Of a stretch of DNA of 64,000 nucleotides, positions 17,557-25,801 are shown one piece after another (positions within the stretch are counted from its first letter, which is position 1; each line of letters opens with the position of its first letter). Source of the DNA: Planctomycetota bacterium (GTDB lineage: Bacteria > Planctomycetota > Planctomycetia > Gemmatales > Gemmataceae); assembly GCA_016191165.1 (NCBI GenBank), contig JACPPF010000018.1, positions 62,001-126,000 on the forward strand. The letters run 5' to 3'. The notes below the pieces were generated by a model, which was given only the letters and a program-made list of their open reading frames with translations, was not told where the DNA came from and did not search any database. Both the position numbers and the translations under genes were made by a program.

Positions 17557-18870
17557 ATGATGTTCGTCAACGTGGGCGACGCCGGCAACGCGATCCTCTT
17601 CGTGTGCGCCTTCGTCGGCTGGAGCATCGCCACCGCGCTGTTCCTCTTGTTCGCATCGCACTACTACCTGGTCACACTGATCGACTCCAGCGCGGGGCAC
17701 GAGGAAGTTCAGTTCCCCAGCGAGTCGGTCCTCGACTGGTGGTGGAAGCCGATCCTGTGCCTGTGGGTCCTGGCGTTCTGGGCGCTGGGCGGAGGGGTGC
17801 TGCTGTCTCCGCTCGTTTTGATCCAGCCGGAGATTTTCCTCGTCGCGTGGGTGCTGCTGCTGGTGCTCGCCTATCCTCTGAGCCTGGTGTCTGTTCTGCA
17901 TACCCAGAACTGGCTATTCGTCGTGCATCCCCTCCTTCTGTGGCGAATGCTTCGGCACGCCAGGGCGTTTGCCTATGTCCAGCTTGTGACCCTTTTGACC
18001 ATGGCGGCGTGCGCGGGGCTTTTATTTGTCACGCTTCGGTATGGCCTGTATTGGGTGATTCCCAGCGTGATCGTGATTCCGGCTGGTCTGTTGTTTTGCG
18101 CTCGCACCTGGGGCCGCTTCACCTGGTTGGCAGTCAACTTCGCGCCGCGCAAAGCAAAGCCCGCGCGATCCGAATACATGAATCCGATCGAGGCTGATCC
18201 GCGCTCGGAGCGTGTGCCGACGGTGGACGTGGAGGAACTGGACGAACCGGCCGACGGCGTGCGCGAGGGTCTGCCGCCGGGCTACAGCCACGCGATCCAG
18301 GCAGGAATCCCGGCGTCCCCCGATGGCGTGGTCGCGGGACTACCGCCAAGCGCTCTGGTGGCGCAAGAAGAGGATGAGTGGGCTCAGGCCAAGGCGCCCT
18401 ATCAGATCGTGGGGGAGCCTGGCCAACCAGGCCTTCAGGAGGCGAACTGCAAATCGCCGCATGTTTCCCCCAACGCAACACCCAACCCCTCCACGCCGAC
18501 GGTCGAAGAGGAAGAAGACGAATGGTCGCTCGACAAAAAACCGTACGGCCTGGCCGATGAACCAGCGCCGTCGGCAACGCATACCACGGCCACCGCCGCC
18601 ATCGACAAGCCGACCGCGGTTTCCGATTATTACGACAAGCGTGCCAAACGGGAGGCGGCGGCGAAACGAAAAGCGCAAGCCCAGGCCGAGTCGCGGCACG
18701 TGCCAACCTGGAGCAAAAAAACGCCCACCTTCTCCAGGGTGTTCCTTGTCGGCGTCGCCAAGTTCATGATTGGCGATTCCACACTGCGTGTCGCGGTGAA
18801 CCTGGCCCTGTTGACGCTGGTGGAACTGGTTTTCCTTTTCATGCTCGTGAAGTTTTTTCCCGGAATCTAA
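17557..18870 (+). CDS. Multi-pass membrane protein with long charged cytoplasmic region
   Basis: A 437-aa protein of no recognised family. The N-terminal 190 residues contain about five or six membrane segments (for example AILFVCAFVGWSIATALFLL and LLLVLAYPLSLVSVL). Residues 195-395 are hydrophilic, rich in E, P and A, with a repeated motif: EEDEWAQAKAPYQIVGEP near 264 and EEEDEWSLDKKPYGLADEP near 316. One more membrane segment lies at the C-terminus. The start is ATG 17557 or the adjacent ATG at 17560. It is 78 bases after thiC in the same direction, but a link to thiamine is unproven. Confidence 0.7.
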   Translation: MMFVNVGDAGNAILFVCAFVGWSIATALFLLFASHYYLVTLIDSSAGHEEVQFPSESVLDWWWKPILCLWVLAFWALGGGVLLSPLVLIQPEIFLVAWVLLLVLAYPLSLVSVLHTQNWLFVVHPLLLWRMLRHARAFAYVQLVTLLTMAACAGLLFVTLRYGLYWVIPSVIVIPAGLLFCARTWGRFTWLAVNFAPRKAKPARSEYMNPIEADPRSERVPTVDVEELDEPADGVREGLPPGYSHAIQAGIPASPDGVVAGLPPSALVAQEEDEWAQAKAPYQIVGEPGQPGLQEANCKSPHVSPNATPNPSTPTVEEEEDEWSLDKKPYGLADEPAPSATHTTATAAIDKPTAVSDYYDKRAKREAAAKRKAQAQAESRHVPTWSKKTPTFSRVFLVGVAKFMIGDSTLRVAVNLALLTLVELVFLFMLVKFFPGI

Positions 18871-18981
18871 AATTCCAGGATGAATCGTCTGCCAAGGCCT
18901 CGCGGCAACGTTTCCCTCGACGGTTCCATTAAGGTTGGCACACCGGCGGAGCGCCGCGCGAGCGCCCGGCGGCGATGAAAA

Positions 18982-21165
18982 ATGAGCGACCAGCTGTCCG
19001 GCACCATTGATCGCGTCACCTTCCACAATCCGGAGAATGGCTTCGTCGTGCTGCGCGTCGTGGCGCGCGGCGTGCGCGGGCCGGTCACCGTCGTGGGGCA
19101 GACGCCACGCGCCGTCGCCGGCGAGTTCGTCGAGGCCACCGGGAAATGGGCGGACGATCCCGATTTCGGCCGACAGTTCAAGGCCGACGGTCTGCGCATC
19201 CTTCCCCCGAGCACGCTCGAAGGCATCGAGAAGTATCTCGGCTCGGGCCTCGTCAAGGGCATCGGCCCGACCTACGCGCGCAAGATCGTCGAGGTCTTCG
19301 GCGAACGCACCCTCGACGTCATCGACGAAAGCCCCACCTTCCTCAAAGAGATCAAGGGCATCGGCGCCAAACGCATCCAGTGCATTCGCGAAAGCTGGCG
19401 TCAGCAAAAGGCCGTGCGCGACATCATGGTGTTCCTCCAATCCAATGGCCTGGGCACCGGGCACGCCTCGCGCATCTACAAGACCTACGGTGAGCGGGCC
19501 ATGGAGATCGTCAAGAGCAATCCCTATCGCCTCGCGGACGATGTCTGGGGCATCGGTTTTCAAACCGCCGACGAACTCGCGCTGAAACTTGGCTTTGATC
19601 GCCAGGCCGTGCCGCGCGCCCAGGCGGCCGTCCGCTACATCCTGCAAGAGGCAAGCGGCGACGGGCATTGCGCGCTGCCCGAGGAAACCGTCTGGCAGGA
19701 GGCGGCGCAACGCACCGGCATCGACCTGCCGATCCTGCAAGACGCGACCACCCGCCTCGTCGATTGCCACGACCTGGTGCGCGAAACTGATTTGACGCCC
19801 ACGCCCTGGCTTTATCTCCATCGACTTCACCAGGCGGAAACCGGCGTCGCCCGGGCGCTGCGCGACCTGATGCGCGGAACGCATCCGCTGCCCACGGTTC
19901 ACCTCGACGCCGCCATCGAATGGATCGAAAAAAAAATGAACCTCACCCTGGCGCCGTCCCAAAAAGATGCGATCGGCCAGGCCGTCGCGCATAAGGTTCT
20001 CGTGCTCACCGGCGGGCCGGGGGTTGGCAAGACGACGCTCGTGCGCGGCATTCTGGACATCTTTCTCGCCAAGAAGCTCCGCGCGGCCTTGTGTGCGCCG
20101 ACCGGGCGAGCCGCCAAACGTCTGAGCGAAACCACCGGGCAGTCGGCCAGGACGATTCATCGGCTGCTCGAATTCGATCAGCGTGGCCCGCAGCGCAACG
20201 CCGACCATCCGCTGGAGGTCGATTTCTTGATTGTCGATGAAACGTCGATGGTCGATATCGTGCTGATGAATCAACTGTTGCGCGCGCTGCCTTGGACCGC
20301 CGCGTTGCTGCTGGTCGGCGACGCCGATCAACTGCCATCCGTCGGGCCGGGTTGCGTGCTGGCGGACATCATCGCGTCGAAGGCGGTGCCCGTGGTGCGT
20401 TTGACCGAGATTTTTCGGCAAGCCCGGGAGAGTGGCATCGTGCGCGCCGCCTATCGCATCCACGACGGGGAGATGCCGGAGTCGGACGCCCCTCACCCCC
20501 AGGGGGAGAGCGAGGAACGCCGGCTTGGCGATTTCTATTTTGTTGAGGCCGAGGCGCCTGCCGCCATCCTCGAGCGCGTCGTCACGCTGATTCGCGAGCG
20601 CATTCCGAGGCGATTTCATCTCGATCCATTCCGGGACGTACAGGTCCTCACGCCGATGAATCGTGGCGAGCTGGGGGTCAAGAATCTGAACGTCCGCCTC
20701 CAGTCGGTGCTAAACCCGCCCGAGGCCCAGGAAGGACCGGAGGTCGCGCGTTTCGGCTGGTCGTTTCGCGTCGGCGACAAAGTGCTGCAAATGCGCAACA
20801 ACTACACCAAGGAAATCTTCAACGGCGACGTTGGCCGAATCAGGTCGATTGACGTCGATGATCAGGAATTGACGGTCGATTTCGATGGCCGGGCGGTTGG
20901 TTATGACTTCGACGAGTTGGACGAGCTGACTCTGGCCTACGCGTTGACAATCCACAAGTCGCAGGGGAGCGAGTATCCCGCGGTGATCGTACCGCTGCAC
21001 ACGCAGCATTATCTCCTTTTACAACGCAACTTGTTATACACTGCGGTGACCCGCGGTCGGAAGCTCGTGGTCCTCGTCGGCACGCGCAAGGCGCTGGCCC
21101 TGGCGGTACAAAGACACAACCCGGGCGAGCGGCATTCCGCGCTTCGGCAACGGTTGCAAGCTTGA
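18982..21165 (+). CDS. recD2: RecD2-type ATP-dependent DNA helicase
   Basis: A 727-aa SF1B 5'-3' helicase of the RecD2/RecD-like (YrrC) type, acting in DNA repair without RecBC. The N-terminus has an OB-like domain (LSGTIDRVTFHNPENGFVVL) and HhH repeats (VKGIGPTYARKIV, IKGIGAKRIQ). Walker A is LTGGPGVGKTTLV, Walker B is DFLIVDETSMVD, followed by LVGDADQLPSVGPG. The C-terminal motif YALTIHKSQGSEYPAVI and YTAVTRGRKLVVLVG complete the helicase core. An in-frame repeat insertion (APHPQGE) lies near residue 506. Confidence 0.93.
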   Translation: MSDQLSGTIDRVTFHNPENGFVVLRVVARGVRGPVTVVGQTPRAVAGEFVEATGKWADDPDFGRQFKADGLRILPPSTLEGIEKYLGSGLVKGIGPTYARKIVEVFGERTLDVIDESPTFLKEIKGIGAKRIQCIRESWRQQKAVRDIMVFLQSNGLGTGHASRIYKTYGERAMEIVKSNPYRLADDVWGIGFQTADELALKLGFDRQAVPRAQAAVRYILQEASGDGHCALPEETVWQEAAQRTGIDLPILQDATTRLVDCHDLVRETDLTPTPWLYLHRLHQAETGVARALRDLMRGTHPLPTVHLDAAIEWIEKKMNLTLAPSQKDAIGQAVAHKVLVLTGGPGVGKTTLVRGILDIFLAKKLRAALCAPTGRAAKRLSETTGQSARTIHRLLEFDQRGPQRNADHPLEVDFLIVDETSMVDIVLMNQLLRALPWTAALLLVGDADQLPSVGPGCVLADIIASKAVPVVRLTEIFRQARESGIVRAAYRIHDGEMPESDAPHPQGESEERRLGDFYFVEAEAPAAILERVVTLIRERIPRRFHLDPFRDVQVLTPMNRGELGVKNLNVRLQSVLNPPEAQEGPEVARFGWSFRVGDKVLQMRNNYTKEIFNGDVGRIRSIDVDDQELTVDFDGRAVGYDFDELDELTLAYALTIHKSQGSEYPAVIVPLHTQHYLLLQRNLLYTAVTRGRKLVVLVGTRKALALAVQRHNPGERHSALRQRLQA
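20489..20514 (+). repeat. C/G-rich repeat word inside recD2
   Basis: cccctcacccccagggggag encodes APHPQGE at a point in RecD2 where the family has a short variable loop (after GEMPES). It is the reverse-orientation counterpart of the G-rich word at the start of the window. The frame is preserved and the helicase motifs on both sides are intact. Confidence 0.5.
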
Positions 21166-21798
21166 CCCCGCCGGTGGCCGGCGTGATTACCGACGCAGCG
21201 TATCCCAACGCGGCCGAGCCGCAACCGGGAAACCGAGGGCACAGAACCTGAGTTCTCGCAAAGACGCCAAGGACGCAAAGGAATCCAAAGAGAGGGAATC
21301 ACCCGTAATTGCCCCCTCTCCGTTTGTGCTCCTCGTCGTCCGTTCTCTTGTCTTTCCTTGCGTCCTTTGCGTCTTTGCAAGACGCAAAGGCCCGATGTCG
21401 GCTGTTCCAAGAGTTCTTCGCGTGGTGCGCAGAGTTTGAGAGAAGAGAATCTACCTGCGGGATTTTCCGCGTATGCGGATCGCGCGGGCGCGATTCAATG
21501 CCGCGACCTCAATTTGGATGAAAAAGCGCTCAAGTCGGTGGGTCAACCTTGCCAGCTGGATCGACCTGGGGTTTTACGCGCACCATGCGTTTTTGCCTCA
21601 CGGCGCGACTTTGAGCAATAGTCCGAGAAATGCCTGTCGCGCCGTTCCCGTTACAGGAACTTTCGCTCAAGAATTCGAGTTTGGACTGGATTCTCTCCGT
21701 GCATGGGCAATGTTTAGGTGTCCGAAGGAAACGCAATCTCAAGTCGAGACTGAATTCGGACAAGCATGTCTTCCCCATATTTCTGAAGCGAGAACGCC
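21166..21798. other. 630-bp intergenic region with dispersed repeats
   Basis: There is no convincing gene here. It starts with a copy of the word aacgcggccgagccgcaac (about 21207-21225), which recurs with small changes near 23988 and 32204. It then contains the inverted repeat at 21253-21382. The remaining 400 bases up to the next start show no domain-bearing frame. The promoter of the secreted protein at 21799 must lie here. Confidence 0.6.
21253..21382. repeat. Imperfect inverted repeat of the 'cgcaaagacgc' type
   Basis: The arm at 21253-21282 contains tcgcaaagacgccaaggacg. It is repeated inversely at 21355-21382 (cttgcgtcctttgcgtcttt) with one-base differences. The 70-base spacer has no gene. 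The word is simple and A/G-skewed, so part of the match may come from low complexity. Confidence 0.6.
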
Positions 21799-22275
21799 AT
21801 GAAGAAACTCCTTTCGTTAGGGCTGCTCACGGTCTGCGCCCTGGCCGTCAGCGAACGCCAGGCTGATGCGTGGGTCAACGCCAAGTTCAGCGTGGGCTTG
21901 AACTGGCAGATCCAAAGCGGCAACAACAACGTCCTGTGGGGGCTGTGGAAGAATGGCCAGGTCCCCGGTCCCGAAGCATTCGGACAGCAGGGTCCTTTCC
22001 AGTACGGACCGCAAATGACTCCGCCGGGCGTGTTCCCCTATTTCGGCAGCGCCCCGCAGCAACAGATGCCGCCCACCGAAACTCAACCGCCGCCGCAAGC
22101 GGTGCTGCAAAAGCAACAGCAAGCCTATTACGGCAACATGCAGTACGGGGCCTACAATCCGTATCAAACCGTAAGCTATCAACCTAGCTCGTATTACTAT
22201 CCGAATTATTACTATCCGAGCTATTACCCAGCCTATTCGTACCAGGCGCCCTACTACTGGTACCAGGGCCGATAA
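21799..22275 (+). CDS. Secreted Gln/Pro/Tyr-rich protein
   Basis: A 158-aa protein with signal peptide KKLLSLGLLTVCALAVSERQADA. The mature part starts WVNAKFSVGLNWQIQSGNNN. It then becomes low-complexity: Q/P-rich at about residues 90-112 and dominated by Tyr/Pro/Ser repeats (YYYPNYYYPSYYPAYSY) at the end. Proteins like this are frequent in planctomycetes and probably belong to the cell surface; the function is unknown. An intrinsic terminator follows at 22329. Confidence 0.75.
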   Translation: MKKLLSLGLLTVCALAVSERQADAWVNAKFSVGLNWQIQSGNNNVLWGLWKNGQVPGPEAFGQQGPFQYGPQMTPPGVFPYFGSAPQQQMPPTETQPPPQAVLQKQQQAYYGNMQYGAYNPYQTVSYQPSSYYYPNYYYPSYYPAYSYQAPYYWYQGR

Positions 22276-22328
22276 CGCGACCCCAAAGATCGCCCGCCTC
22301 TCATGGGAAAGTTCGGGAACGAGAAGAG

Positions 22329-22366
22329 ACAGCCCGCGATGCGATTCGCGGGCTGTTTTGTTTGTT
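22329..22366 (+). terminator. Intrinsic terminator
   Basis: acagcccgcga (22329-22339) pairs with tcgcgggctgt (22346-22356) over a six-base loop and is followed by tttgtttgtttt. It ends the transcript of the secreted Tyr-rich protein. Confidence 0.9.
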
Positions 22367-22473
22367 TTGGCGTTTCGGACCAAGGGAAGAACTCGAAAGC
22401 GAAAGTGACGGCAATTTTTCCTGGCCATCGCTGACACCTCCGCCTGTTACCATAACCGCGGTCGGGTGCGCGT

Positions 22474-22833
22474 TCATGCGCTTGGCGGCATAGAAGCCAC
22501 CTTGGACAAGATGTCCTCAAGGATTTTCCCAGAAATCAGCCCCGCGATATTCTGAATGTCGGTCGTTTCAATTCGAGCAATCCAACCACAAACGGCAGCA
22601 CATTTGCGATTGAGTCCGGTCCGTGGATGACCCTGGGCATGCCAGGGCAAAAGTACGTGATCATCAGGAAGCGGATCGGAAACCCGACTGGTGATGGCGA
22701 CCAATTCAAGCGAACCGCCTTCCGTGATCCGCTCGTCTGGGGTGACCACGATGGCGGGGCGCGCTTTCTTGATACCGTTCGCGTCCGCAACCGCGGCCCA
22801 AACGATTTGTCCAGTTCGCAACGGGCTTGCCAA
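22474..22833 (-). CDS. MazF/PemK-family toxin
   Basis: A 119-aa protein. The N-terminus RTGQIVWAAVADANGIKKAR followed by PAIVVTPD matches the first strands of the MazF/PemK fold (usually G-x-[IV]-[VW] ... RPA-[IVL]-[VI]). The later segment VLLPWHAQGHPRTGLNRKCA fits the S/T-x-L-x-x-x-x-v region. Members cleave mRNA. It starts at a TTG (22833) with gagg upstream, 10 bases after the antitoxin stop. Confidence 0.78.
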   Translation of the reverse strand: MASPLRTGQIVWAAVADANGIKKARPAIVVTPDERITEGGSLELVAITSRVSDPLPDDHVLLPWHAQGHPRTGLNRKCAAVCGWIARIETTDIQNIAGLISGKILEDILSKVASMPPSA

Positions 22834-22843
22834 CTTATCTTCC

Positions 22844-23131
22844 TCAAAATGGCTTCACTTCATCCCCGTCAAACCACGCCTGAGGTGGCGGATTGTGCGT
22901 GACCAGGCGGTCCCAGTCAACCTTACGTGCGATCTCCACGGCGCGTTCGCGCGCCATGGCTTCCTCCAGGAGTTCCAGATACTCAAAAGGAATTATGGCC
23001 GCCACATCCGTGCCGTTTCGCTTCAGGACAACCGCCCTGCGCTCGGCAACGACACGAGTGACCGCGTCGGCATATTCTTTGGCCTTCAGTGGCTCATCCA
23101 AATGGGCTGATTCCTGCAATTGCGTGGACAT
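22844..23131 (-). CDS. Phd/YefM-like antitoxin
   Basis: A 95-aa protein. The segment DAVTRVVAERRAVVLKRNGT followed by DVAAIIPFEYLELLEE is typical of the Phd/YefM fold that binds DNA with its N-terminus. The C-terminal tail (NPPPQAWFDGDEVKPF) would bind the toxin. The start is ATG 23131; ten more in-frame residues upstream (to 23161) are not supported. It precedes the MazF-like toxin and presumably autoregulates the operon. Confidence 0.72.
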   Translation of the reverse strand: MSTQLQESAHLDEPLKAKEYADAVTRVVAERRAVVLKRNGTDVAAIIPFEYLELLEEAMARERAVEIARKVDWDRLVTHNPPPQAWFDGDEVKPF

Positions 23132-23191
23132 GGGCCATCTCCTTCTGCGCGATAAGGACATTGTACTCCGGGAGTAGGTGTCACGAAAAGC

Positions 23192-24142
23192 CTATTCGGA
23201 TTTCTTCGCCCGCCAGACCTCCCGGCACGCCAGCGGAAAGTCCGTCAACAGCGCATCGACGCCGACTTCGCGAGCCCGGCGCCAGTTCGCTGGCTCATTG
23301 CCGGCCACCAGCTTACCGACGAGGAAGACGCGCTTGCCCATGTCGTGGATCGTCTTCACTTGCTCGGCGGTCGGGATGAAACGCACGTAAATCCAGTCGG
23401 CGTTCTTTTCCGCCAGCGCCTTCGGCAGGTCTTCGCTTTTGTTCGCCAGCACCGCGATCGGCGTTTTCGCATCGGCCGCCTTCAATTTCGCGCGCAACTT
23501 CGGATCCTCGATGGCCAGGCCAATGCACATCACCTGAGGCAAGACGCCATGCTTCTTGGCAAGCGCGACGACCTCGCCCGCGAGCGTTTCGTCTTCAACT
23601 TTGATGTCGAGGCAGACGAGCCCCGTCGCTTGCGCTCCGGGCTGGTGATTTGCTTTCATGAGCGCGAACACAGCCTCCAGCGTTGGTACGCGTTCCGCTT
23701 TGAACTCGGGTGCGAACCAACCACCCGCGTCGAGCCGCTGCAACTCTGCCAGCGTGAAGTCGGCGACCTTGCCTTTGCCGTTGGTGGTGCGCTTCACGTC
23801 GTCATCGTGAACGCAGACGAGCACGCCATCCTTGGTGCGGCGAATGTCCAGCTCGAAGCCAAGACGCAGGTTGATGCACGCTGAAAACCCCGCGCGCGTG
23901 TTCTCAGGCGCGTGCCGCATCAGGCCGCGGTGTCCGACAAGACGCGGCGCTTGGGCGCGGGCGGGCGAAATCGAGATGGCGATTCCTAACGCGGCCAAGC
24001 CGCAAAGTAGACCGCTCACTCCGCGAGCGGTTCCGTCTCGCGGAGCGAGACGACTACTTTCCAGCTTCTCCGCGGCTTGCGGAGAAATTCCGAGGCAAGA
24101 GTCTATGAATGCAAGAAACAGTAAATGGTTTCGCGAGGTCAT
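23192..24142 (-). CDS. Glycerophosphodiester phosphodiesterase (secreted)
   Basis: A 316-aa GDPD-family TIM-barrel enzyme hydrolysing glycerophosphodiesters to glycerol-3-phosphate and an alcohol. The catalytic block LVGHRGLMRHAPENTRAGF supplies the HR and EN pairs; GFELDIRRTKDGVLVCVHDD supplies E-x-D and HD; LVCLDIKVED gives the downstream acid/lysine. ATG 24142 has ggag five bases upstream. The signal peptide is interrupted by repeat-derived sequence (about residues 18-52), and a second repeat word adds HQPGAQATG near residue 168. It sits between two toxin-antitoxin modules. Confidence 0.88.
   Translation of the reverse strand: MTSRNHLLFLAFIDSCLGISPQAAEKLESSRLAPRDGTARGVSGLLCGLAALGIAISISPARAQAPRLVGHRGLMRHAPENTRAGFSACINLRLGFELDIRRTKDGVLVCVHDDDVKRTTNGKGKVADFTLAELQRLDAGGWFAPEFKAERVPTLEAVFALMKANHQPGAQATGLVCLDIKVEDETLAGEVVALAKKHGVLPQVMCIGLAIEDPKLRAKLKAADAKTPIAVLANKSEDLPKALAEKNADWIYVRFIPTAEQVKTIHDMGKRVFLVGKLVAGNEPANWRRAREVGVDALLTDFPLACREVWRAKKSE
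23621..23646 (-). repeat. Half-palindrome word inside the phosphodiesterase gene
   Basis: ccccgtcgcttgcgctccgg and the following gctggt are identical to one arm of the intergenic palindrome at 50023-50048. On the coding strand it yields QPGAQATG, placed between family strands. The reading frame is intact. Confidence 0.8.
23986..24084 (-). repeat. Palindromic repeat inserted in the phosphodiesterase signal peptide
   Basis: The core runs from aaagtag (24004) to ctacttt (24060), with gctcactccgcgagcgg facing tctcgcggagcgagacg in imperfect inversion. It is framed by ggccaagccgca on the left and ccgcggcttgcgg on the right. Translated, it gives roughly SPQAAEKLESSRLAPRDG and the residues after it, splitting MTSRNHLLFLAFIDS from LAALGIAISISPARAQ. 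Confidence 0.75.
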
Positions 24143-24238
24143 GATTTCTCCAATCCGAAAAAGGGACACGTGGACTGCGCGACTCGCAATGGTTTTCTAT
24201 TGGCGTTTGGGGTAGAATGCGGGAGAAGGAGGCGACCC

Positions 24239-24460
24239 ATGAAACCAAACGACAGCGTCCATCCCATCCCGGAGACTCCCGCCGCTCTCAAAGCCGAAAT
24301 CGCCGAGGCGCTCGACAACCTGGCCAAGGGGATTCGCGATCCCGAGGCGGCGAAAATATCAAGGGAACGAATGGATCGCATGCGCGAAGCGAATCGCAAG
24401 CAGTTCGGTGAGCAGAACTGCATTGTCGAGATCATCCGCAAAATGCGTGACGGCCAATGA
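24239..24460 (+). CDS. VapB-type antitoxin partner
   Basis: A 73-aa charged protein: PETPAALKAEIAEALDNLAK then GIRDPEAAKISRERMDRMRE. It has no family I can name with certainty, but its size, its charge and the 4-base ATGA overlap with the PIN toxin mark it as the antitoxin. ATG 24239 has ggagg seven bases upstream. Confidence 0.72.
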   Translation: MKPNDSVHPIPETPAALKAEIAEALDNLAKGIRDPEAAKISRERMDRMREANRKQFGEQNCIVEIIRKMRDGQ

Positions 24461-24882
24461 AGTACGTTCTCGATTCCTCGGTGGCTCTCAAATGGGTTCT
24501 TCAGGAGGCCGCGTCCGGGCGCGCCATTCGTCTTCTCGACGAATACGCCAAATCAATTCACGACCTCGTGGCGCCTGACATTTTCATGTGCGAGGTCGCC
24601 AACGTCCTTGCCGTCACGGAACGGCAAGGTCGGATCAACCAAGGTGAGGCCGCCATTTTCTTTCTCGATATCACGCGGCAGTCACCCCTCATCCACGCGA
24701 CGTATCCGTTACTTCCTCGCGCGATGGAGATTTCGATAGTAACGCGCCAGGCCGTCTATGACTGCGTATACGTCGCGCTCGCCGAACTGGAACAATGCGA
24801 ACTGGTCACCGCGGATGATCTGCTCGTGCGCAACCTTCGGGCGACATTCCCGTTTCTGATTCGGCTTGCTGACCTTCCCTGA
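24457..24882 (+). CDS. VapC-type PIN-domain toxin
   Basis: A 141-aa PIN-domain ribonuclease. The acidic site residues are visible in YVLDSSVALKWVLQEAA, FMCEVANVLA, VYDCVYVALAE and LVTADDLLVRNL. It overlaps the upstream antitoxin by ATGA. PIN toxins usually cleave tRNA or rRNA. It is the third toxin-antitoxin module in the first 25 kb. Confidence 0.88.
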   Translation: MKYVLDSSVALKWVLQEAASGRAIRLLDEYAKSIHDLVAPDIFMCEVANVLAVTERQGRINQGEAAIFFLDITRQSPLIHATYPLLPRAMEISIVTRQAVYDCVYVALAELEQCELVTADDLLVRNLRATFPFLIRLADLP

Positions 24883-24987
24883 CCGGGAAATGCCGGCCGG
24901 CTCATTTTCCCAATAACTCCGTTCATTTCCCGCGCGGTTTATGGCACAACAGCCTCGCTGCCCGCCCCACCGAACCAGGACCGATCC

Positions 24988-25066
24988 ATGCGCACCACTC
25001 TCCGTATTGCCGTAGCATTCGTGATTTTCCTCGTCCTCGTATCGTCACGAAAACGCCGACGCCGAT
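24988..25066 (+). pseudogene. Orphan signal-peptide start
   Basis: From ATG 24988 the frame reads MRTTLRIAVAFVIFLVLVSS, a signal peptide, then runs into the convergent gene's antisense strand. The ATG context and first codons resemble the start of the PQQ protein at 25997 (MRAALRTALSFFILALL). It is probably a stranded 5' end of a secreted-protein gene, truncated by rearrangement. The remaining 100 bases back to vapC hold nothing I recognise. Confidence 0.4.
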
Positions 25067-25801
25067 TCACGGCCCCCGCACGGCGCGGTAATCCTCCGCG
25101 GCACGGAATACCGATCTCGGCACCCGTTTGCCGTTATAAAGAACCGAACTCAGCCCACTGTCATCGGTCCAGTGAATCTCAAAGGTCACGTTCTTGTCGC
25201 CAGCGTTTCTTGTGGCTTTTCGTATGACACTTGTTTTATAAAAGACGGTCCCGATTCCGGATTTGGGATCTCGCCGAACGGTTCCGATGATGAGTTGTTC
25301 CTCAATCTTACCCAGGTCGGTGTTGTAGATGGTAACATGGATGCCCGACGGAGCAGTAAATGGGTCGTCACGAACAGGATCCACGGTGTAGTAGGTGCGC
25401 GGACCAAGACCCGGCACGGCGAAGTAGGCCGTCAAGGCGACCCCCGCCACGATGACGATCGCCAGGAGAATACAGCCAGGCTTGATCCCCAGAATCGTCA
25501 TATCGCCGAACAAGGCCGATGGTGACAGCCACCCGAACCAGACGCCAATACCGCCCGACTTGCGGCGTTTCTTTTTCTTGCCCTGTTTTTCCTTCGACCG
25601 GCGTCTGTCTTTTTCTGTTTGCTCAGGTTTCTCGTCCTCCTCTGCTTCGTCCCGGTCGGCATCGACCACTTCCTCCGTGGCGCCCGACGCGGTGGGAACC
25701 ATGACCGGTTCATGGCAATAGGGACATTTCGCGCGTTTGCCGGCGAATTCATCCTTGAACCGCAGGCGTTTTCCGCAGGAACAAAGCACCGTGATCGCCA
25801 T
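25067..25801 (-). CDS. Zinc-ribbon membrane protein
   Basis: A 244-aa protein. The N-terminus has two CxxC-type pairs (LCSCGKRLRF and AKCPYCHEPV), a zinc ribbon common in planctomycete hypothetical proteins. An acidic then strongly basic linker (residues about 50-90, ending KKKKRRK) follows. One membrane segment (ILLAIVIVAGVALTAYFAVP) precedes a 110-residue outer domain of unknown function (VTFEIHWTDDSGLSSVLYNG). The start is ATG 25801. It is convergent with the stranded signal peptide. Confidence 0.7.
   Translation of the reverse strand: MAITVLCSCGKRLRFKDEFAGKRAKCPYCHEPVMVPTASGATEEVVDADRDEAEEDEKPEQTEKDRRRSKEKQGKKKKRRKSGGIGVWFGWLSPSALFGDMTILGIKPGCILLAIVIVAGVALTAYFAVPGLGPRTYYTVDPVRDDPFTAPSGIHVTIYNTDLGKIEEQLIIGTVRRDPKSGIGTVFYKTSVIRKATRNAGDKNVTFEIHWTDDSGLSSVLYNGKRVPRSVFRAAEDYRAVRGP

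Noticed and set aside
18340-20619. 759-aa reverse frame across the end of the membrane gene and recD2
   Set aside because: It is antisense to clearly recognisable RecD2 helicase motifs and has no domain of its own.
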